A stretch of 64,000 nucleotides of DNA from Nonomuraea soli (GCF_013761175.1 NZ_JACDUR010000005.1:220970-284969); one strand, 5' to 3'. Positions 40,665 to 49,186 are shown, counted from the first letter of the stretch. The notes: a model not told the origin generated them from the sequence alone. Program-made: numbers and translations.

Positions 40665-42959
40665 ATGGACTGGACGGCGCCTGGATATACGGAGATCAAA
40701 CCGCTCGGCGCGGGCGGTAGCGGCAGGGTGGTCCTCGCCGTGCACAACGAGACCGGCGTGCGCGTCGCGATCAAGTATCTCTCCGACGAATTACGGCGCG
40801 ACCCCGTGGCGGTGGGGCGTTTCCAGTCGGAGGCCCGCCTCCTGACCACGCTGCAGGACCAGCACATCGCCCGGTTGTGGGAGTACGTGCAGGACTCGGG
40901 TGGCGCCGCCATCGTGATGGAGCTGGTCAACGGGGTGTCACTGCGCGCCCTGTTACGCGAGCACGGCGCCACCACGCCCGAGTCCGCCCTCGTGGTCCTC
41001 AAGGGCTCACTGCTGGGCCTGTCGCGGGCCCACCAGTCCGGCGTCGTGCACCGCGACTACAAGCCGGAGAACGTCATCGTCCGCGACGACGGCGTGAGCA
41101 AGCTCGTCGACTTCGGCATCGCCGTACGTCAGGGCACCACCATGCGGGCCGAGGGCACCCCGCCCTACATGGCGCCCGAGATGTGGTCGGGAGAGACCGC
41201 CTCCCCCGCCACCGACGTCTACGCGGCCACCGCGGTCTTCTTCGAGTGCCTCACCGGGCACCGGCCCTACCGCTCCACCGAGCCCAGCGTCCTGGGCTAC
41301 CAGCACCTGCACGCGCCCATCCCCCTGCAGGACCTGCCCGCCGGACTGCACGCCCTGGTCAGGCGGGGCCTGGCCAAGGACCCGACCGACCGGCCGCCCG
41401 GCGCGCTGACCTTCGTCCGCGAACTGGAGGCGGCGGCCCTGGCCGCCTACGGCGAGGAGTGGGAGGAGCGCGGACGCCGTCGTCTGGCCGCGCTCGTCGC
41501 GCTCCTGCCGCTGCTGATGCCGCAGCCGCCCGCCGCCGTCGCGCCGGTGCAGACGGGCACGACGCTCTTCCGCACGGTGCTGCGCGGCATGCGGCACAAC
41601 GCCGTCAAGCTCGCGGCCGGGGTCACCACCGTGCTGGTGGCCGGCGGGGTCGCCTGGGTCGCCCTCGCCTCCCGCGACCAGCCGCCCGTCAAGCCGGTGG
41701 ACGTCGTGGTGGCGGGACCCACCTCGCCCTCGCCCGTCCAGCAGGCGGGCACGCCCTCGCAGATCGACCCGCCCGAGGTGACCACCACGCCGGTGGAGGC
41801 GCTCTCGCCCGATCCCACCCCGACCGTGTCGTCCGCCGTGACGCCCGAGGTACAGGTCACCCCGTCGGCCGGGACGACGCCCACCGCCGAGCCGCCGACC
41901 GTGAAACCGACGGTCAAGCCCACGGTGAAACCCACCGTGAAGCCGACGGTGAAGCCGACCGTCACGACCAAGCCCACGGTCAAGCCCACCGTGAAGCCCA
42001 CGGTGAAACCGACCGTGAAGCCCACCGTGACGTCCAAGCCCACGGTCACCCCCACGCCCACCGTCACGCCGAAGACCGAGGTCGCGGCGCTGGCCGTCGC
42101 CGGGCTGCGCGTCGGCGGGAACGGCACCGCCACCGCCACCGTCCGGGTCAGGACCACCGGCCTGGCACCGATCCCCGTCACCGCCCGCTTCGCCGTCGGC
42201 GGCGAGGTCGTCAGGACCCAGACCGTACGGCTGCGCGGCGCCACCACCTACAGCCGTTCACTCTCCCGCGACCTGGGCGACCATCCCTGCGGCAAGCGGG
42301 TCACCCTGACCGTCGCCGCCCCGGGGTTCACCCGCAGCACCAGCGTCGACGTGCCCAAGTGCCCCACCAGGGTCACGGGCCTGCGGGCCGCCGTCCAGAT
42401 CAGCCCGAGCGGTTCGGTCATCGGCCGGATCGACGTGCAGGCCACCGGCACCGAGGCCGTCGAGCTGGACGCCGAGATCCTCCTCGGCGGCGAGCGGGTC
42501 AACGGCGGCACCACCACGCTGAGCGGCCGGACGACCTACGAGCGCACGGTACGGCACGCCTTCCGCCAGCGCCCCTGCGGATCCACCGTCACCCTCGTCG
42601 CCCGCGCCGGAGGACGGCGCGCCACCGACTCCGTCGAGGTGACCTGTCCCGCGGCCGTGCGGAGCATCACGCTGAGCAACGCCGACCTGAACGCCGACGG
42701 CCTGTTCAGCGCCGCCGTCTCCGTCGTGACGGCCAACACCCAGCCGGTGACCCTCACGGTCGCCTACCGGATCGGCGAGTCGACGGTCGGCACCGAGACC
42801 TTCGAACTGTCGGGCGACACGACCTACACCCGCAAGCTCGGCTTCGCGCAACGCGACGTCAAGTGCGGGACCACCTGGTCCATCGTCGCCTCGACCCGCC
42901 CCGCCTCGGCCGACGGCCCGGCCAGCGCCTCGGGCAGGACGGGCGGCTGCATCGACTGA
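40665..42959 (+). CDS. receptor-type Ser/Thr protein kinase with KPTV stalk and three extracellular repeats
   Basis: A 764-aa Hanks-type kinase. The catalytic domain (1 to about 270) has glycine loop GAGGSG, Lys37, HRDYKPEN at 129-136, DFG at 149-151 and TPPYMAPE, so it should be active; Tyr replaces the usual Leu in HRDLKPEN. A membrane segment lies near 313-336. Outside are a Thr/Pro stalk of repeated KPTV (about 410-470) and three tandem domains of about 95 residues, each with an LxGxTTYxR motif followed by a conserved Cys (PCGKRVTL, PCGSTVTL, KCGTTWSI) and a terminal Cys. PASTA repeats are absent. ATG 40665 has GAGGAGAG upstream. It begins a signalling island of five genes. Confidence 0.9.
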   Translation: MDWTAPGYTEIKPLGAGGSGRVVLAVHNETGVRVAIKYLSDELRRDPVAVGRFQSEARLLTTLQDQHIARLWEYVQDSGGAAIVMELVNGVSLRALLREHGATTPESALVVLKGSLLGLSRAHQSGVVHRDYKPENVIVRDDGVSKLVDFGIAVRQGTTMRAEGTPPYMAPEMWSGETASPATDVYAATAVFFECLTGHRPYRSTEPSVLGYQHLHAPIPLQDLPAGLHALVRRGLAKDPTDRPPGALTFVRELEAAALAAYGEEWEERGRRRLAALVALLPLLMPQPPAAVAPVQTGTTLFRTVLRGMRHNAVKLAAGVTTVLVAGGVAWVALASRDQPPVKPVDVVVAGPTSPSPVQQAGTPSQIDPPEVTTTPVEALSPDPTPTVSSAVTPEVQVTPSAGTTPTAEPPTVKPTVKPTVKPTVKPTVKPTVTTKPTVKPTVKPTVKPTVKPTVTSKPTVTPTPTVTPKTEVAALAVAGLRVGGNGTATATVRVRTTGLAPIPVTARFAVGGEVVRTQTVRLRGATTYSRSLSRDLGDHPCGKRVTLTVAAPGFTRSTSVDVPKCPTRVTGLRAAVQISPSGSVIGRIDVQATGTEAVELDAEILLGGERVNGGTTTLSGRTTYERTVRHAFRQRPCGSTVTLVARAGGRRATDSVEVTCPAAVRSITLSNADLNADGLFSAAVSVVTANTQPVTLTVAYRIGESTVGTETFELSGDTTYTRKLGFAQRDVKCGTTWSIVASTRPASADGPASASGRTGGCID
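41895..42074 (+). repeat. 12-bp tandem repeats encoding KPTV stalk
   Basis: About a dozen imperfect copies of AAGCCCACGGTG/AAACCGACCGTG encode K-P-T-V units of the kinase stalk. Tandem DNA repeats of this type can change length by slippage, altering the reach of the external domains through the cell wall. Confidence 0.8.
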
Positions 42960-42976
42960 CCTGGGCGGATGACAGG

Positions 42977-42996
42977 TGTCACACGCACAGGTGACA
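42977..42996. promoter_or_regulatory. inverted repeat before small membrane protein gene
   Basis: TGTCAC and GTGACA flank 8 bp (20 bp total) about 100 bp upstream of the 43097 gene. It could be an operator for a dimeric repressor. Function unproven. Confidence 0.35.
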
Positions 42997-43096
42997 TCGC
43001 CACGCCGCTCCCTGCGGTTTCGGCCCTACTGACGCTCTTTCGCGTGCGTGAAGGTGGATCCATCGATACCCCCTCCTCGTACCGAAGGAGCTCGGC

Positions 43097-43654
43097 ATGA
43101 CGAAGAACCGCACCCGCTGGAGCTGGCTGAAGGACCGCTGGCCGACCGCCCTGGCCCTGGGCATGGAGGCCCTGACCTTCGGAGGGGCGGCGAGCGACGG
43201 CGGCGTGACCACCTTCGCCCACATCCTGCCCCTGCTCCCGCTGCTCTACCTGGTGATGGCCAAGGTGAGGCGCCGCTCGCTCACCTGGCCCGCCCTGTTC
43301 GCCGGCTTCGCCCTCGTGTTCGGCCTGCGGGCGCTCGACGTGATCCCGCCGTCGGCGGTGTTCGCCGCGATCGCCCTGATCGTGTTCGTCTGGTCGGGCA
43401 TCGACGGGCAACTGCGCCGCGACGGCGCCTTCCAGGCGCAGGCGGTCGGCATGCTCGTGTTCGGCGGGCTGGCCCTGGCCGGGCTGATCGTCGACCCCGA
43501 CCTGAGCCGCTACCTGGTGGCCGCGGGCTGGTTCTTCCACGGGGTCTGGGACTTCGTGCACCTGAAGCTGGACAAGGTCGTGGCCCGCTCGTTCGCCGAG
43601 TGGTGCGGCGTCGTGGACGTCCTGATCGCGGTCCAGCTGGTCTTCATGCTGTAA
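43097..43654 (+). CDS. four-to-six-helix membrane protein of unknown function
   Basis: A 185-aa hydrophobic protein with segments such as ILPLLPLLYLVMA, WPALFAGFALVFGL, VFAAIALIVFVWSG, QAQAVGMLVFGGLALAGLIV and FAEWCGVVDVLIAVQLVFML. A conserved-looking WFFHGVWDFVHLKLDKVV carries two His and an Asp between helices. I do not recognise a family. ATG 43097 has AAGGAG seven bases upstream. It is placed between two receptor kinases. Confidence 0.7.
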   Translation: MTKNRTRWSWLKDRWPTALALGMEALTFGGAASDGGVTTFAHILPLLPLLYLVMAKVRRRSLTWPALFAGFALVFGLRALDVIPPSAVFAAIALIVFVWSGIDGQLRRDGAFQAQAVGMLVFGGLALAGLIVDPDLSRYLVAAGWFFHGVWDFVHLKLDKVVARSFAEWCGVVDVLIAVQLVFML

Positions 43655-43765
43655 CCGCGATTTGCGTCACAGGTAGGCAGATTGGACGACATATGACCGC
43701 CAGATGCACTACCGTACGGTCCGTCTGTTGTGGGTGGGGGCCCAGGTGACCTTGAGGAGACCGTG

Positions 43766-45472
43766 ATGTACGGCATTCCCGACGGGCAGTGGGAGGTCCC
43801 CGGCTACACCACAGTCAGGGAACTGGGTGCCGGCGCCTCGGGGCGGGTGGTGCTGGCCACGGCCGACCATGACGGGTCGGAAGTGGCGATCAAGTACCTG
43901 TCCGAGGAACTACGGGCGGACGTCGGGTTCGTCGCCCGCTTCCGCCATGAGGCGAGGCTGCTGACCACGGTCCGCAGCCCGTACAACGCCAGGTTCATCG
44001 ACTACGTCGAGAGCGGCCACGGCGCGGCGATCGTGATGGAACTCGTCGACGGCGTCCCGCTGCGCGACATCCTGAGCTCGGAGGGCCCCACCGGGCCCGA
44101 GGCGGCGCTGGCCGTACTGAAGGGCTCGCTGCAGGGCCTCGCGGCGGCGCACGCCGTCGGGGTCGTGCACCGCGACTACAAGCCCGAGAACGTGGTCGTC
44201 CAGGCCGACGGCACGAGCAAGCTGGTCGACTTCGGCATCGCCGTACGGGCCGGCGCCGGCGCGAGCGCGGCGGGCACGCCGTCGTACATGGCGCCCGAGC
44301 AGTGGTCGGGCGCCTCCGCCGCCCCCGCCACCGACGTGTACGCGGCGACCGCGGTGTTCTTCGAGTGCCTGACCGGCACCCGCCCCTACCGGGCCGCCAA
44401 CATCGCCGCGCTCGCGCACATGCACCACAGCGCCCCGCCGCCCATCGAGCACGTGCCGGAGGCCCTGCAGGGCCTGGTCGAGCGGGGGCTGGCCAAGAAC
44501 TCCACCGACCGGCCGCCGTCGGCTGAGGCGTTCCTGACCGAGCTCGAGGCCGTGGCCGCCGGAGCGTACGGCGAGCGATGGGAGGAGCGCGGCAGGCGGC
44601 GCCTGGCGGGCCTGGCCGGGCTGCTGCCGCTGCTGTTCCCGAGCGGCATCCAGGAAGCCCCCATCGAGACGGGCACGTCGCTGGCGCACTCCCGGGTGGG
44701 AGAGTCGGCGACCAAGCGCGTGATGACCGAGAGCCGCTCGCTGATCGGCAAGCTGGGCGTGAAGGTGGCCGTCGGCGTGGTGGCCACCGGGGTCGTGGTG
44801 GGCGCGATCGCGATCGTGCTGACCGGGCAGGAGGACCCGCCGAAGATCCAGACGCAGGCGGCGCAGGGCTCGCCCTCGCCGTTGACGCCCGCCGCGATCG
44901 AGCCGGTGGAGACTCCGACGGAGGAACCGACCGAGGAGCCGACCGCGGAACCGACGGAGACGGCCGAACCCAGCCAGGAGCCCTCCCAGCAGCCGAGCGG
45001 GCAGCCGACCGTGGCGCCGCCGTCGGCGACGCCGAGCGCCTCGCCCTCGGTCAAGCCGCCGAAGCCGAGCACGAGCCCGACCGCCAAGCCGAGCGCCAGC
45101 GCGACCGACGATCCGCCCGGCAAGCAGCCGGAGTATTCGGGAGGCACCAAGTCGCCGGCCCCCAAGCCGCCCACACCGACGACGAGGCCGCCCGCGCCGA
45201 CCTCCGAGCCGCAGCCGACCAGGACCACCTCGCGGCCGACGACGCCGCCCACGACGCCGACGCCGAGCGAGACCGGCGAACCGGAACCGACCAGGACCTC
45301 CACCAACGAGCCGACCATCGATTCGCCGGGAGTCACCAGCACGCCCACGGGGGAACCGACTCCGCCGCGCAAGGAGGGAGTCGCCGGGGCATTGCTGGGT
45401 CTGGGTCTGGTGACGTCAGGGACCATGTCGGTCACACTTGCCGTGAAGGGCCGGCACCGGAGAAAGCGCTAG
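43766..45472 (+). CDS. receptor-type Ser/Thr protein kinase with second C-terminal membrane segment
   Basis: A 568-aa Hanks-type kinase closely similar to the 40665 gene in its catalytic domain: GAGASG loop, Lys43, HRDYKPEN at 135-142, DFG at 155-157, TPSYMAPE, and the same RWEERGRRRLAGLAGLLPLL juxtamembrane segment. A membrane segment lies near 330-352; then comes about 180 residues of Pro/Thr/Ser/Glu-rich sequence (EPTEEPTEEPTAEPT) and, unusually, a second hydrophobic segment near 536-560 ending in KGRHRRKR. The Pro-rich part is therefore probably a loop with both ends in the membrane, or the tail resembles a sorting signal without a recognisable LPxTG. ATG 43766 has GAGGAG six bases upstream. 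Confidence 0.9.
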   Translation: MYGIPDGQWEVPGYTTVRELGAGASGRVVLATADHDGSEVAIKYLSEELRADVGFVARFRHEARLLTTVRSPYNARFIDYVESGHGAAIVMELVDGVPLRDILSSEGPTGPEAALAVLKGSLQGLAAAHAVGVVHRDYKPENVVVQADGTSKLVDFGIAVRAGAGASAAGTPSYMAPEQWSGASAAPATDVYAATAVFFECLTGTRPYRAANIAALAHMHHSAPPPIEHVPEALQGLVERGLAKNSTDRPPSAEAFLTELEAVAAGAYGERWEERGRRRLAGLAGLLPLLFPSGIQEAPIETGTSLAHSRVGESATKRVMTESRSLIGKLGVKVAVGVVATGVVVGAIAIVLTGQEDPPKIQTQAAQGSPSPLTPAAIEPVETPTEEPTEEPTAEPTETAEPSQEPSQQPSGQPTVAPPSATPSASPSVKPPKPSTSPTAKPSASATDDPPGKQPEYSGGTKSPAPKPPTPTTRPPAPTSEPQPTRTTSRPTTPPTTPTPSETGEPEPTRTSTNEPTIDSPGVTSTPTGEPTPPRKEGVAGALLGLGLVTSGTMSVTLAVKGRHRRKR

Positions 45473-45491
45473 ATCATTGGGGGAATCGGCG

Positions 45492-46814
45492 ATGAACGCC
45501 AGGAGTGGAATCGCCGGCTTCCAGCTCACCGAGCGGACCCGGGTGACCGAGTTGGGCACCTGGGTGGACGCTGTGGGACCGGATGGCCATCGGGGCGGGG
45601 CGCTGCGATTCGATCCCGCGGTGATGGGCCTGCCCGGCGTGCGCGATCGGGTGGTGGCGACGGTGCTCGCCGACCGGCAGCTGGCGCAGGCGGGCATCGG
45701 GGGGCTGGTGCCGGTGGACGACGTGGTCGCGGCGGGCGAGGAGGTCTGGCTGCTGACGCGCCAGCCCACCACGCCGTCGCTGGCCGATCTGATCAGCAGG
45801 CACGGGCTGGATCCCGCCTCGGCGGCGGCGGTGCTCGTGGAGACGGCGCAGATCCTGTTGGGCCTGCACGCGTCGGGGCTGGCGCATGGGTCGGTGCATC
45901 CGGGCACCGTCGTGATCGCGGCCGACGGCGGCACGCTGTTGTCGGAGCGCGGGCTGGCCGACGCGGTGCGCGGGCAGTACCCGTCTCCGCAGCGGGACGT
46001 GACCGCGTGGGCGTCGCTGGCCAGGGGGCTGGCGGCCATGTGGGGCGGCTCGCATCCGCGGGCGACCGAGCTGTTCGAACGCGCCGCGGCGACGGCGACG
46101 ACGCGCGGGCTCGCCGCGGCGCGTGACGCGCTGCTGGCCGGGCGCGACGCCCTGGGCCAGATCACCCGTGACCGGCTGTCGGAGGCCGCCCGCACCTGGT
46201 CGGCGCCTCCTGTGGCGCCGATGGGCCGCGCGGGCGTGCAGGACGAGGGCGAGATCGTCACGCTGCTCCACGTGCCCGGCGCGGCCCAGCAGTTCGGGCC
46301 GGGGGTGCCCACCGAGCACGCCGAGCAGCGCAGCACGGTGGAGCAGATCTGGCAGGACGGCAGGAACAGGCAGCCGCCGCCGCGCAAGAAGAAGCGGCCG
46401 GTCAGGACCATCGTCGCGGCGGTCCTGTTCGCGGTGATCGTCGGTGGCGCGATCCTCGTCTGGACGATGGGCGGCAAGCTCGTCGGCTCCTCGACGCCGA
46501 TCGCGGTCAGCAAGGTGGACGTGATCGTCCCCAAGAAGGCGCAGCGCTGCACCGAGCCGGTGAAGGTTCAGGGCAAGCTGTCCACCAACGGCAAGGCGGG
46601 CACGGTCGTCTACGAGTGGGAGCAGAGCGACTCGGGCCAGCGCATCCGCAAGACGCAGGCGATCTCCGAGGGCGCCACGTCGTGGACGGTCACGTTGTTG
46701 TGGACCATCGACGGCAGCGGCAAGGGCAAGCTCACGGCGACGCTCAGGATCATCTCGCCGGTGCCGGAGGGCAAGCGGGTGGAGGACAAGGCGACCTTCT
46801 CCTTCAACTGCTGA
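45492..46814 (+). CDS. pseudokinase-like membrane protein with extracellular Cys domain
   Basis: A 440-aa protein. Residues about 10-250 follow the outline of a protein-kinase fold (helices around LADLISRHGLDPASAAAVLVETAQILLGLHASGLAHGSVHPGTVVI), but HRDxKPEN is replaced by HGSVHPGTV at 132-140, DFG by an SERG stretch and no VAIK lysine is present, so catalysis is not expected. A basic segment (RKKKRP) precedes a membrane segment near 303-325, then a domain of about 100 residues with two Cys (AQRCTEP, FSFNC) similar to that of the 12835 secreted protein. ATG 45492, with GGGGGA upstream, lies 20 bp after the second kinase. It may regulate or be phosphorylated by the kinases. Confidence 0.75.
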   Translation: MNARSGIAGFQLTERTRVTELGTWVDAVGPDGHRGGALRFDPAVMGLPGVRDRVVATVLADRQLAQAGIGGLVPVDDVVAAGEEVWLLTRQPTTPSLADLISRHGLDPASAAAVLVETAQILLGLHASGLAHGSVHPGTVVIAADGGTLLSERGLADAVRGQYPSPQRDVTAWASLARGLAAMWGGSHPRATELFERAAATATTRGLAAARDALLAGRDALGQITRDRLSEAARTWSAPPVAPMGRAGVQDEGEIVTLLHVPGAAQQFGPGVPTEHAEQRSTVEQIWQDGRNRQPPPRKKKRPVRTIVAAVLFAVIVGGAILVWTMGGKLVGSSTPIAVSKVDVIVPKKAQRCTEPVKVQGKLSTNGKAGTVVYEWEQSDSGQRIRKTQAISEGATSWTVTLLWTIDGSGKGKLTATLRIISPVPEGKRVEDKATFSFNC

Positions 46815-46873
46815 GGCGTAAATCGGGCAGAAGCAACTCGCGCGAAAAAACGCCCACTTATACGCTGACCACC

Positions 46874-47974
46874 ATGACGTCGCAAACCCCCGCAGGTTGG
46901 TACCCCGACCCCTACGGATCTCCCCTACTCCGCTGGTGGGACGGCAACCAGTGGACCGACGCCACGCACCCGCTGGAACAGCCCGCGGCGGGTGCGGCGC
47001 AACAGCCCTCCGGCCCGCAGCAGCACCAGCAGCCGCAGCACCAGCCGCAGCCGCAGTCCGGCGGGCCGTACGAGAGCGTCAACCCGGCCAACCCCACCCA
47101 GCAGTACGGCCAGCCGATGTACGGGCAGAACCAGTACGGCCCGTACGGCCAGGGCGGCAGCCAGCCGAACTGGGGCACCGCCCAGCTGCCCCAGCCGTCC
47201 TTCGGCGGCCAGCAGCCGCCCAAGCGCAGCGTGCTGCCCTGGGTCCTGGGCGGGGTGGCGGCGCTGCTGCTCGTCGGCCTGATCGCCACGGTCGCGATCT
47301 TCCTGGTGAACAGGGAGGAGCCGAGCCGGGCGCTTCCGGAGCCGCAGCGCACCGAGGAGCCTCAGCCCCAGCCCACCGAGGAGCCGTCCGCGCAGCCGAC
47401 CGATCCTCCTCAGCAGGGCGCGGTGGAACTCCCGGAGCCGGCCGACGGCCGCATCACCGACACCCGGACGGGCCTGTCGTACGAGGTGCCGGAAGGCTGG
47501 CAGGTGCCCGCGGCCGACGAGGTCAACGGCAGCGACCCGCGCATGCAGAGCTGGACGAGCGCGGTCCAGGCCATATCGCAGGAGAAGTACGACGGCGAGA
47601 GCGACTGGGTGGGCAACATCTACACCGGGACGCTCAACCAGCTCTACCCCTACTCCGGGGCCGACAGCCTGAAGGGCACCGCGGCCACGGTCTTCGTCGA
47701 CTTCTCGCGCTTCTACAGCAGCGTGAAGAATACCCACAAGATCCTCAAGAACGAGTCGATGAAGGTCGGCGACCGCGAGGCGTGGCTGGTGGAGTTCGAG
47801 TTCGACTTCACCGAGGAGTCGGAGGCCAAGGGCTACAAGTGGAAGAAGGAGCACGGCGCGCTGGTCCTCGTCGACAAGCCCGGCTCCGAGCCCAGCCTGG
47901 TCTACATCTCCGTGCCCGACAATCTCGGCACCGACGTGGTCGCCAAGGTTCTGAGTTCACTCAAGACCTCCTAA
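46874..47974 (+). CDS. DUF2510-domain membrane protein
   Basis: A 366-aa protein. The N-terminal GWYPDPYGSPLLRWWDGNQWTD is the DUF2510 motif found at cytoplasmic ends of actinobacterial membrane proteins. A Gln/Pro/Gly/Tyr-rich disordered segment (about 35-115), one membrane segment near 121-144, a Pro/Glu/Thr linker, and an extracellular domain (about 190-366) with GLSYEVPEGW follow. It closes the kinase island; DUF2510 proteins are often near kinases or forkhead-domain proteins, but no role is established. ATG 46874 is the first start after the pseudokinase stop. Confidence 0.82.
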   Translation: MTSQTPAGWYPDPYGSPLLRWWDGNQWTDATHPLEQPAAGAAQQPSGPQQHQQPQHQPQPQSGGPYESVNPANPTQQYGQPMYGQNQYGPYGQGGSQPNWGTAQLPQPSFGGQQPPKRSVLPWVLGGVAALLLVGLIATVAIFLVNREEPSRALPEPQRTEEPQPQPTEEPSAQPTDPPQQGAVELPEPADGRITDTRTGLSYEVPEGWQVPAADEVNGSDPRMQSWTSAVQAISQEKYDGESDWVGNIYTGTLNQLYPYSGADSLKGTAATVFVDFSRFYSSVKNTHKILKNESMKVGDREAWLVEFEFDFTEESEAKGYKWKKEHGALVLVDKPGSEPSLVYISVPDNLGTDVVAKVLSSLKTS

Positions 47975-47976
47975 GC

Positions 47977-48012
47977 GCGTAGGGGGTGCGCTGCGTTACC
48001 GACCCCCTACGC
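47977..48012 (+). terminator. perfect inverted repeat, probable terminator before orn
   Basis: GCGTAGGGGGT at 47977-47987 and ACCCCCTACGC at 48002-48012 form a perfect 11-bp stem with a 14-nt loop, followed by TTGTCCTT. It starts 2 bp after the DUF2510 stop and ends 24 bp before the orn start. It can end kinase-island transcription; being next to the orn ribosome-binding site, it might also act on orn. Confidence 0.7.
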
Positions 48013-48036
48013 TTGTCCTTAAAGCAAGGAGAACCA

Positions 48037-48654
48037 ATGAGTGACTTCCTGGTCTGGATCGACTGCGAGATGACCGGGCTGGATCTCGGCCGCGACGCCC
48101 TCATCGAAGTGGCGTGCGTCGTCACCGACAGCGAGCTCAACCAGCTCGACGCCGGCGTCGACGTGATCATCAAGCCCCCGGCCGAGTCCCTCGAGCAGAT
48201 GTCGCAGGTGGTGCGCGAGATGCACACGGCCTCCGGCCTGCTGCCCGAGCTGGGAGAGGGTGTGACGTTGGCCGAGGCGGAGTCGCTCGTCCTCGACTAC
48301 ATCCGCGGCCACGTGGGCGAGCCGAAGAAGGCGCCGCTGTGCGGCAACTCGATCGGCACCGACCGCACCTTCCTGGCGCGCGACATGCCCGCGGTCGACG
48401 CGTTCCTGCACTACCGCATGATCGACGTCTCCTCCATCAAGGAGCTGGTGCGCCGCTGGTACCCACGGGTGTACTTCGCCGCTCCGGAGAAGCAGGGCGG
48501 TCACCGCGCCCTGGCCGACATCACCGAGAGCGTGCGGGAGCTGCGTTACTACCGCGCCGCGGTCTTCGTGGAGCAGCCGGGTCCCGACTCGGCGACCGCC
48601 CGCGCGCTGGCCGAGGGGGTCACGAACGGGTCCGGCACGACAGGCGCGCGGTAA
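48037..48654 (+). CDS. orn: oligoribonuclease
   Basis: A 205-aa DEDDh 3'-5' exoribonuclease that degrades diribonucleotides, including pGpG from cyclic di-GMP. DCEMTGLD at residues 8-15 holds the first catalytic Asp/Glu, GNSIGTDRTFL the second Asp region, and HRALADITES the His/Asp pair near 155-160. Length and motifs match Orn. ATG 48037 has AAGGAG five bases upstream; a longer reading from 47986 runs through the upstream hairpin and is rejected. Orn is essential or growth-limiting in many actinomycetes. Confidence 0.95.
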   Translation: MSDFLVWIDCEMTGLDLGRDALIEVACVVTDSELNQLDAGVDVIIKPPAESLEQMSQVVREMHTASGLLPELGEGVTLAEAESLVLDYIRGHVGEPKKAPLCGNSIGTDRTFLARDMPAVDAFLHYRMIDVSSIKELVRRWYPRVYFAAPEKQGGHRALADITESVRELRYYRAAVFVEQPGPDSATARALAEGVTNGSGTTGAR

Positions 48655-48720
48655 TCGGGTGGCGTAAAGACTCCCGAACCCCGCTACACTTTTCCTGTGC
48701 CGCCAACGCGCGGCGCACAT

Positions 48721-48794
48721 GGTGGGCGTAGCTCAGTTGGCAGAGCGCCAGGTTGTGGTCCTGGATGTCGGGGGTTCAAGTCCCCTCGCTCACC
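48721..48794 (+). tRNA. tRNA-His (anticodon GTG)
   Basis: A full cloverleaf is visible. The acceptor stem GTGGGCG pairs with CGCTCAC, the D arm has AGTTGGCAGA, the anticodon loop TTGTGGT reads GTG for His, and the T arm has GGTTCAAGTCC. The encoded extra G at 48721 (G-1) and C73 at 48794 are the histidine-specific identity pair. CCA is not encoded. A strong terminator follows. Confidence 0.96.
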
Positions 48795-48800
48795 CTCTCG

Positions 48801-48833
48801 AGGGCCCGGTCGCTTCGGCGGCCGGGCCCTTTC
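48801..48833 (+). terminator. rho-independent terminator after tRNA-His
   Basis: AGGGCCCGG and CCGGGCCCT form a GC-rich stem around a TCGC-TTCG-GCGG loop, followed by a short T run (TTTC). It lies 6 bp after the tRNA. Confidence 0.85.
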
Positions 48834-48955
48834 GCGTCTGCCCCCTACGTTTTCTCCGTAACGTCCCAAAATCATGACAATGCGAGTTATGCTCGCTTAG
48901 GCCGGAAGAAGCGGGGGCATCGGCATAGAACCGCCATCGCCGCCCCGGAGGCCGG

Positions 48956-49186
48956 ATGAGAGTCGACGACGCAGCGTACGAGCACGTGACCCTGTCCTTA
49001 AGCAAGCGTGAGGCAGAGGTCATGGAGCTGATCGCCCTCGGGCAGTCCAACGGTCAGATCGCCGAAAGGTTGTTTCTGAGCGAGAAGACTGTCAAGAACC
49101 ACGTCAACCGCATCTACTCCAAACTCGGCGTCGACTCCCGGATCACGGCCATAGATCTGTGGAAGCGCCGGGTGGGAGACCGCTAG
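48956..49186 (+). CDS. LuxR-type helix-turn-helix protein (stand-alone DNA-binding domain)
   Basis: A 76-aa protein consisting almost only of a LuxR/FixJ-type DNA-binding domain: LSKREAEVMELIALGQSNGQIAERLFLSEKTVKNHVNRIYSKLGVDSRITAIDLW. There is no receiver or ligand domain, so it resembles GerE/WhiB-associated small regulators or a response-regulator output domain without its sensor. ATG 48956 has GGAGG four bases upstream. Its stop overlaps the convergent aminotransferase gene by 4 bp. Targets unknown. Confidence 0.88.
   Translation: MRVDDAAYEHVTLSLSKREAEVMELIALGQSNGQIAERLFLSEKTVKNHVNRIYSKLGVDSRITAIDLWKRRVGDR

Noticed and set aside
41895..42074. Possible CRISPR-like or satellite array
   Set aside because: Repeats are contiguous, in frame and encode KPTV; there are no unique spacers.
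45340..45472. Sortase signal at the end of the second kinase
   Set aside because: Hydrophobic segment and basic tail are present, but no LPxTG or LAxTG precedes them, so it is described only as a second membrane segment.
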